DNA of 6,903 nt, taken from positions 1 through 6,903 of the forward strand of contig DDWF01000114.1 of NCBI GenBank assembly GCA_002345845.1. Direction: 5' to 3'. How positions within the stretch are numbered: position 1 is the stretch's first letter; each line of letters starts with the position of its first letter. The position numbers and the translations under genes were made by a program. Of the stretch, positions 5,538-6,903 are shown piece after piece. The stretch comes from Betaproteobacteria bacterium UBA2293. GTDB taxonomy: Bacteria; Pseudomonadota; Gammaproteobacteria; Burkholderiales; Rhodocyclaceae. The notes under the pieces were generated by a model that ran no database searches, was not told the DNA's origin, and saw nothing but the letters and a program-made list of their open reading frames with translations.

Positions 5538-6692
5538 ATGTCTGCCACTTCTTCCGTGCTTCCCCTGCCCGCCACCGGCCGCGTGCCGCTGACGCTGCGT
5601 GTCTTCGCCGCGCTCAACCGCAAGGCCTGGATCGCACTCGGCGTCTTCCTCGCCCTGGCGCTGATCGTCGTTCCCGTGCTCAACCTGGCAGTGCCGCCGG
5701 ACAGCGCCTTCCACGTCTCGGCCTACGCCATCACGCTGATCGGCAAGATCATGTGCTACGCGCTGGTGGCCGTGGCCATGGACCTGATCTGGGGCTACGG
5801 CGGCATCCTCTCGCTCGGCCACGGGCTGTTCTTCGCGCTTGGCGGCTACGCCTTCGGCATGTACCTGATGCGCCAGATCGGCCGCGACGGCAGCTACCAG
5901 AGCGATCTGCCCGACTTCATGGTGTTCCTCGACTGGAAGGAACTGCCCTGGTTCTGGCTCGGCAGCGACAGCTTCGGCTGGGCCGCCTTCCTGGTCATGG
6001 CGGTGCCGGCGGTGGTCGCCTTCGTCTTCGGCTACTTCGCCTTCCGCTCGCGGATCAAGGGCGTCTATTTCTCGATCATCACCCAGGCGCTGACCTACGC
6101 CGCGATGTTGCTGTTCTTCCGCAACGAAACCGGCTTCGGCGGCAACAACGGCTTCACCGACTTCAAGCGCGTGCTCGACGTGCCGATCACCGCACCGGAA
6201 ACCCGGCTGGTGCTGTTCGCCCTGACCGCCATCGCGCTCGCCGCAACGCTGGTCTTTTCTGCCTGGCTGGTCAAATCCAAGTTCGGCCGCGTGCTGACGG
6301 CGATCCGCGACGCCGAGAGCCGCGTCATGTTCATCGGCTACAACCCGCTCTGGTACAAGCTGACGATCTGGGTGATTTCCGCCGTACTGTGCGGCATCGC
6401 CGGCGCGCTCTACGTACCGCAGGTCGGCATCATCAATCCGTCCGAAATGAGCCCGGCCAACTCCATCGAAATCGCCATCTGGGTTGCCGTCGGCGGGCGC
6501 GGCACGCTGATCGGCCCGGTCATCGGCGCTTTTGCCGTCAATCTGGCGAAGAGCTGGTTCACCGTGTCCTTCCCCGAATACTGGTTGTTCTTCCTCGGCC
6601 TGCTGTTCATCGTCGTCACGCTGCTGCTGCCGCAGGGCCTGGTCGGCCTGTGGAAGAAAATCATCAGCAAGAAACAAGGAGCCCAGGCATGA
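5538..6692 (+). CDS. urtC: Urea-type ABC transporter permease UrtC
   Basis: A 384-residue LivM-type inner-membrane permease and partner of UrtB. A short polar N-terminus precedes hydrophobic helices starting at WIALGVFLALALIVVPVL (31-48). Family motifs include DLIWGYGGILSLGHGLFFAL (82-101), RIKGVYFSIITQALTYA (172-188), NETGFGGNNGFTDF (196-209), FGRVLTAIRDAESRVMFIGY (249-268, the ATPase-coupling region) and IAIWVAVGGRGTLIGPVIGA (312-331). The Asn/Gly-rich NNGFTDF segment and the extended loop SYQSDLPDFMVFLDWKELPW (119-138) fit UrtC better than LivM. AAGGAG at 5526-5531 overlaps the urtB stop and sits six bases before the ATG at 5538. An in-frame ATG at 5496 lies inside urtB and lacks such a site. 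The stop overlaps the urtD start as ATGA. The gene looks intact. Confidence 0.93.
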   Translation: MSATSSVLPLPATGRVPLTLRVFAALNRKAWIALGVFLALALIVVPVLNLAVPPDSAFHVSAYAITLIGKIMCYALVAVAMDLIWGYGGILSLGHGLFFALGGYAFGMYLMRQIGRDGSYQSDLPDFMVFLDWKELPWFWLGSDSFGWAAFLVMAVPAVVAFVFGYFAFRSRIKGVYFSIITQALTYAAMLLFFRNETGFGGNNGFTDFKRVLDVPITAPETRLVLFALTAIALAATLVFSAWLVKSKFGRVLTAIRDAESRVMFIGYNPLWYKLTIWVISAVLCGIAGALYVPQVGIINPSEMSPANSIEIAIWVAVGGRGTLIGPVIGAFAVNLAKSWFTVSFPEYWLFFLGLLFIVVTLLLPQGLVGLWKKIISKKQGAQA

Positions 6693-6903
6693 ACGCCCAA
6701 GTAGCCCTCATCGATCAGCCGGACGGCGGCGACAGCGCCACCCAGCTCGGCCACGTCGTCACCGGCGAACTCGACCTGTCGCACGGCGTCGCGCTCTACC
6801 TCGAAGACATCACCGTCAGCTTCGACGGCTTCAAGGCCCTGAACAACCTGACGCTCGCCATCAACGCCGGCGAACTGCGCTGCATCATCGGCCCCAACGG
6901 CGC
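6689..6903 (+). CDS. urtD: Urea-type ABC transporter ATP-binding protein UrtD (N-terminal part, 3' truncated)
   Basis: The first 71 residues are present and the gene runs off the window. An N-terminal tail of about 37 residues leads into the ABC fold at LYLEDITVSFDGFKALNNL (37-55), a UrtD-typical beginning that includes the aromatic A-loop region. LRCIIGPNG (63-71) is the start of the Walker A motif, cut before its Gly-Lys-Thr. It should power the UrtBC permease, usually together with UrtE, which would lie downstream. The ATG at 6689 overlaps the urtC stop by four bases, and AAGGAG at 6676-6681 lies seven bases upstream, supporting this start and the operon arrangement. Confidence 0.9.
   Translation, partial: MNAQVALIDQPDGGDSATQLGHVVTGELDLSHGVALYLEDITVSFDGFKALNNLTLAINAGELRCIIGPNG

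Noticed and set aside
4424..6677. Two long minus-strand open frames opposite urtB and urtC
   Set aside because: Their translations are rich in Asp, Gln, His, Arg and Ala without fold motifs, the usual mirror of hydrophobic GC-rich genes on the other strand.

Overview
The window is GC-rich and densely coded, and reads like the chromosome of a proteobacterium. A betaproteobacterium, perhaps of the Rhodocyclaceae, is my best guess. That rests on base composition, protein character and gene combination, not on a marker gene. Four blocks can be read.

(1) Bases 1-1209, plus strand: the C-terminal end of a sigma-54-dependent (NtrC/DctD-type) activator, a 61-base gap with a weak hairpin and T-run, then a class I SAM-dependent methyltransferase of unknown substrate.

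(2) Bases 1167-3706, minus strand: a compact four-gene operon, hvfA-hvfB-hvfC-hvfX. It encodes a secreted Cys-rich precursor peptide, a DUF692 (MNIO, multinuclear non-heme iron) peptide maturase, a DUF2063 partner protein and a DoxX-like membrane protein. This is the HvfABC/bufferin type of ribosomally made, post-translationally modified peptide (RiPP) system, associated with copper binding. The precursor carries three near-perfect 21-residue repeats, each with the double motif DGKCGEAKCG, giving six candidate Cys modification sites. hvfA is separated from hvfB by a 70-base spacer with a strong hairpin. The last three genes are joined by start/stop overlaps. An ECF-sigma-like promoter (GTAAT-N16-CGACTAA) lies just upstream of hvfA.

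(3) Bases 3707-3946: a divergent intergenic region holding the candidate hvf promoter on the minus strand and, on the plus strand, a 13-base direct repeat and a weak sigma-70-like promoter in front of urtB.

(4) Bases 3947-6903, plus strand: urtB, urtC and the start of urtD, two permeases and an ATPase of a urea-type ABC transporter. They are tightly packed and continue past the window edge. The substrate-binding gene urtA, which usually precedes urtB, is not here.

The most interesting content is the hvf RiPP operon. The family is known, but this precursor alternates DGKCG and EAKCG instead of repeating EGKCG.
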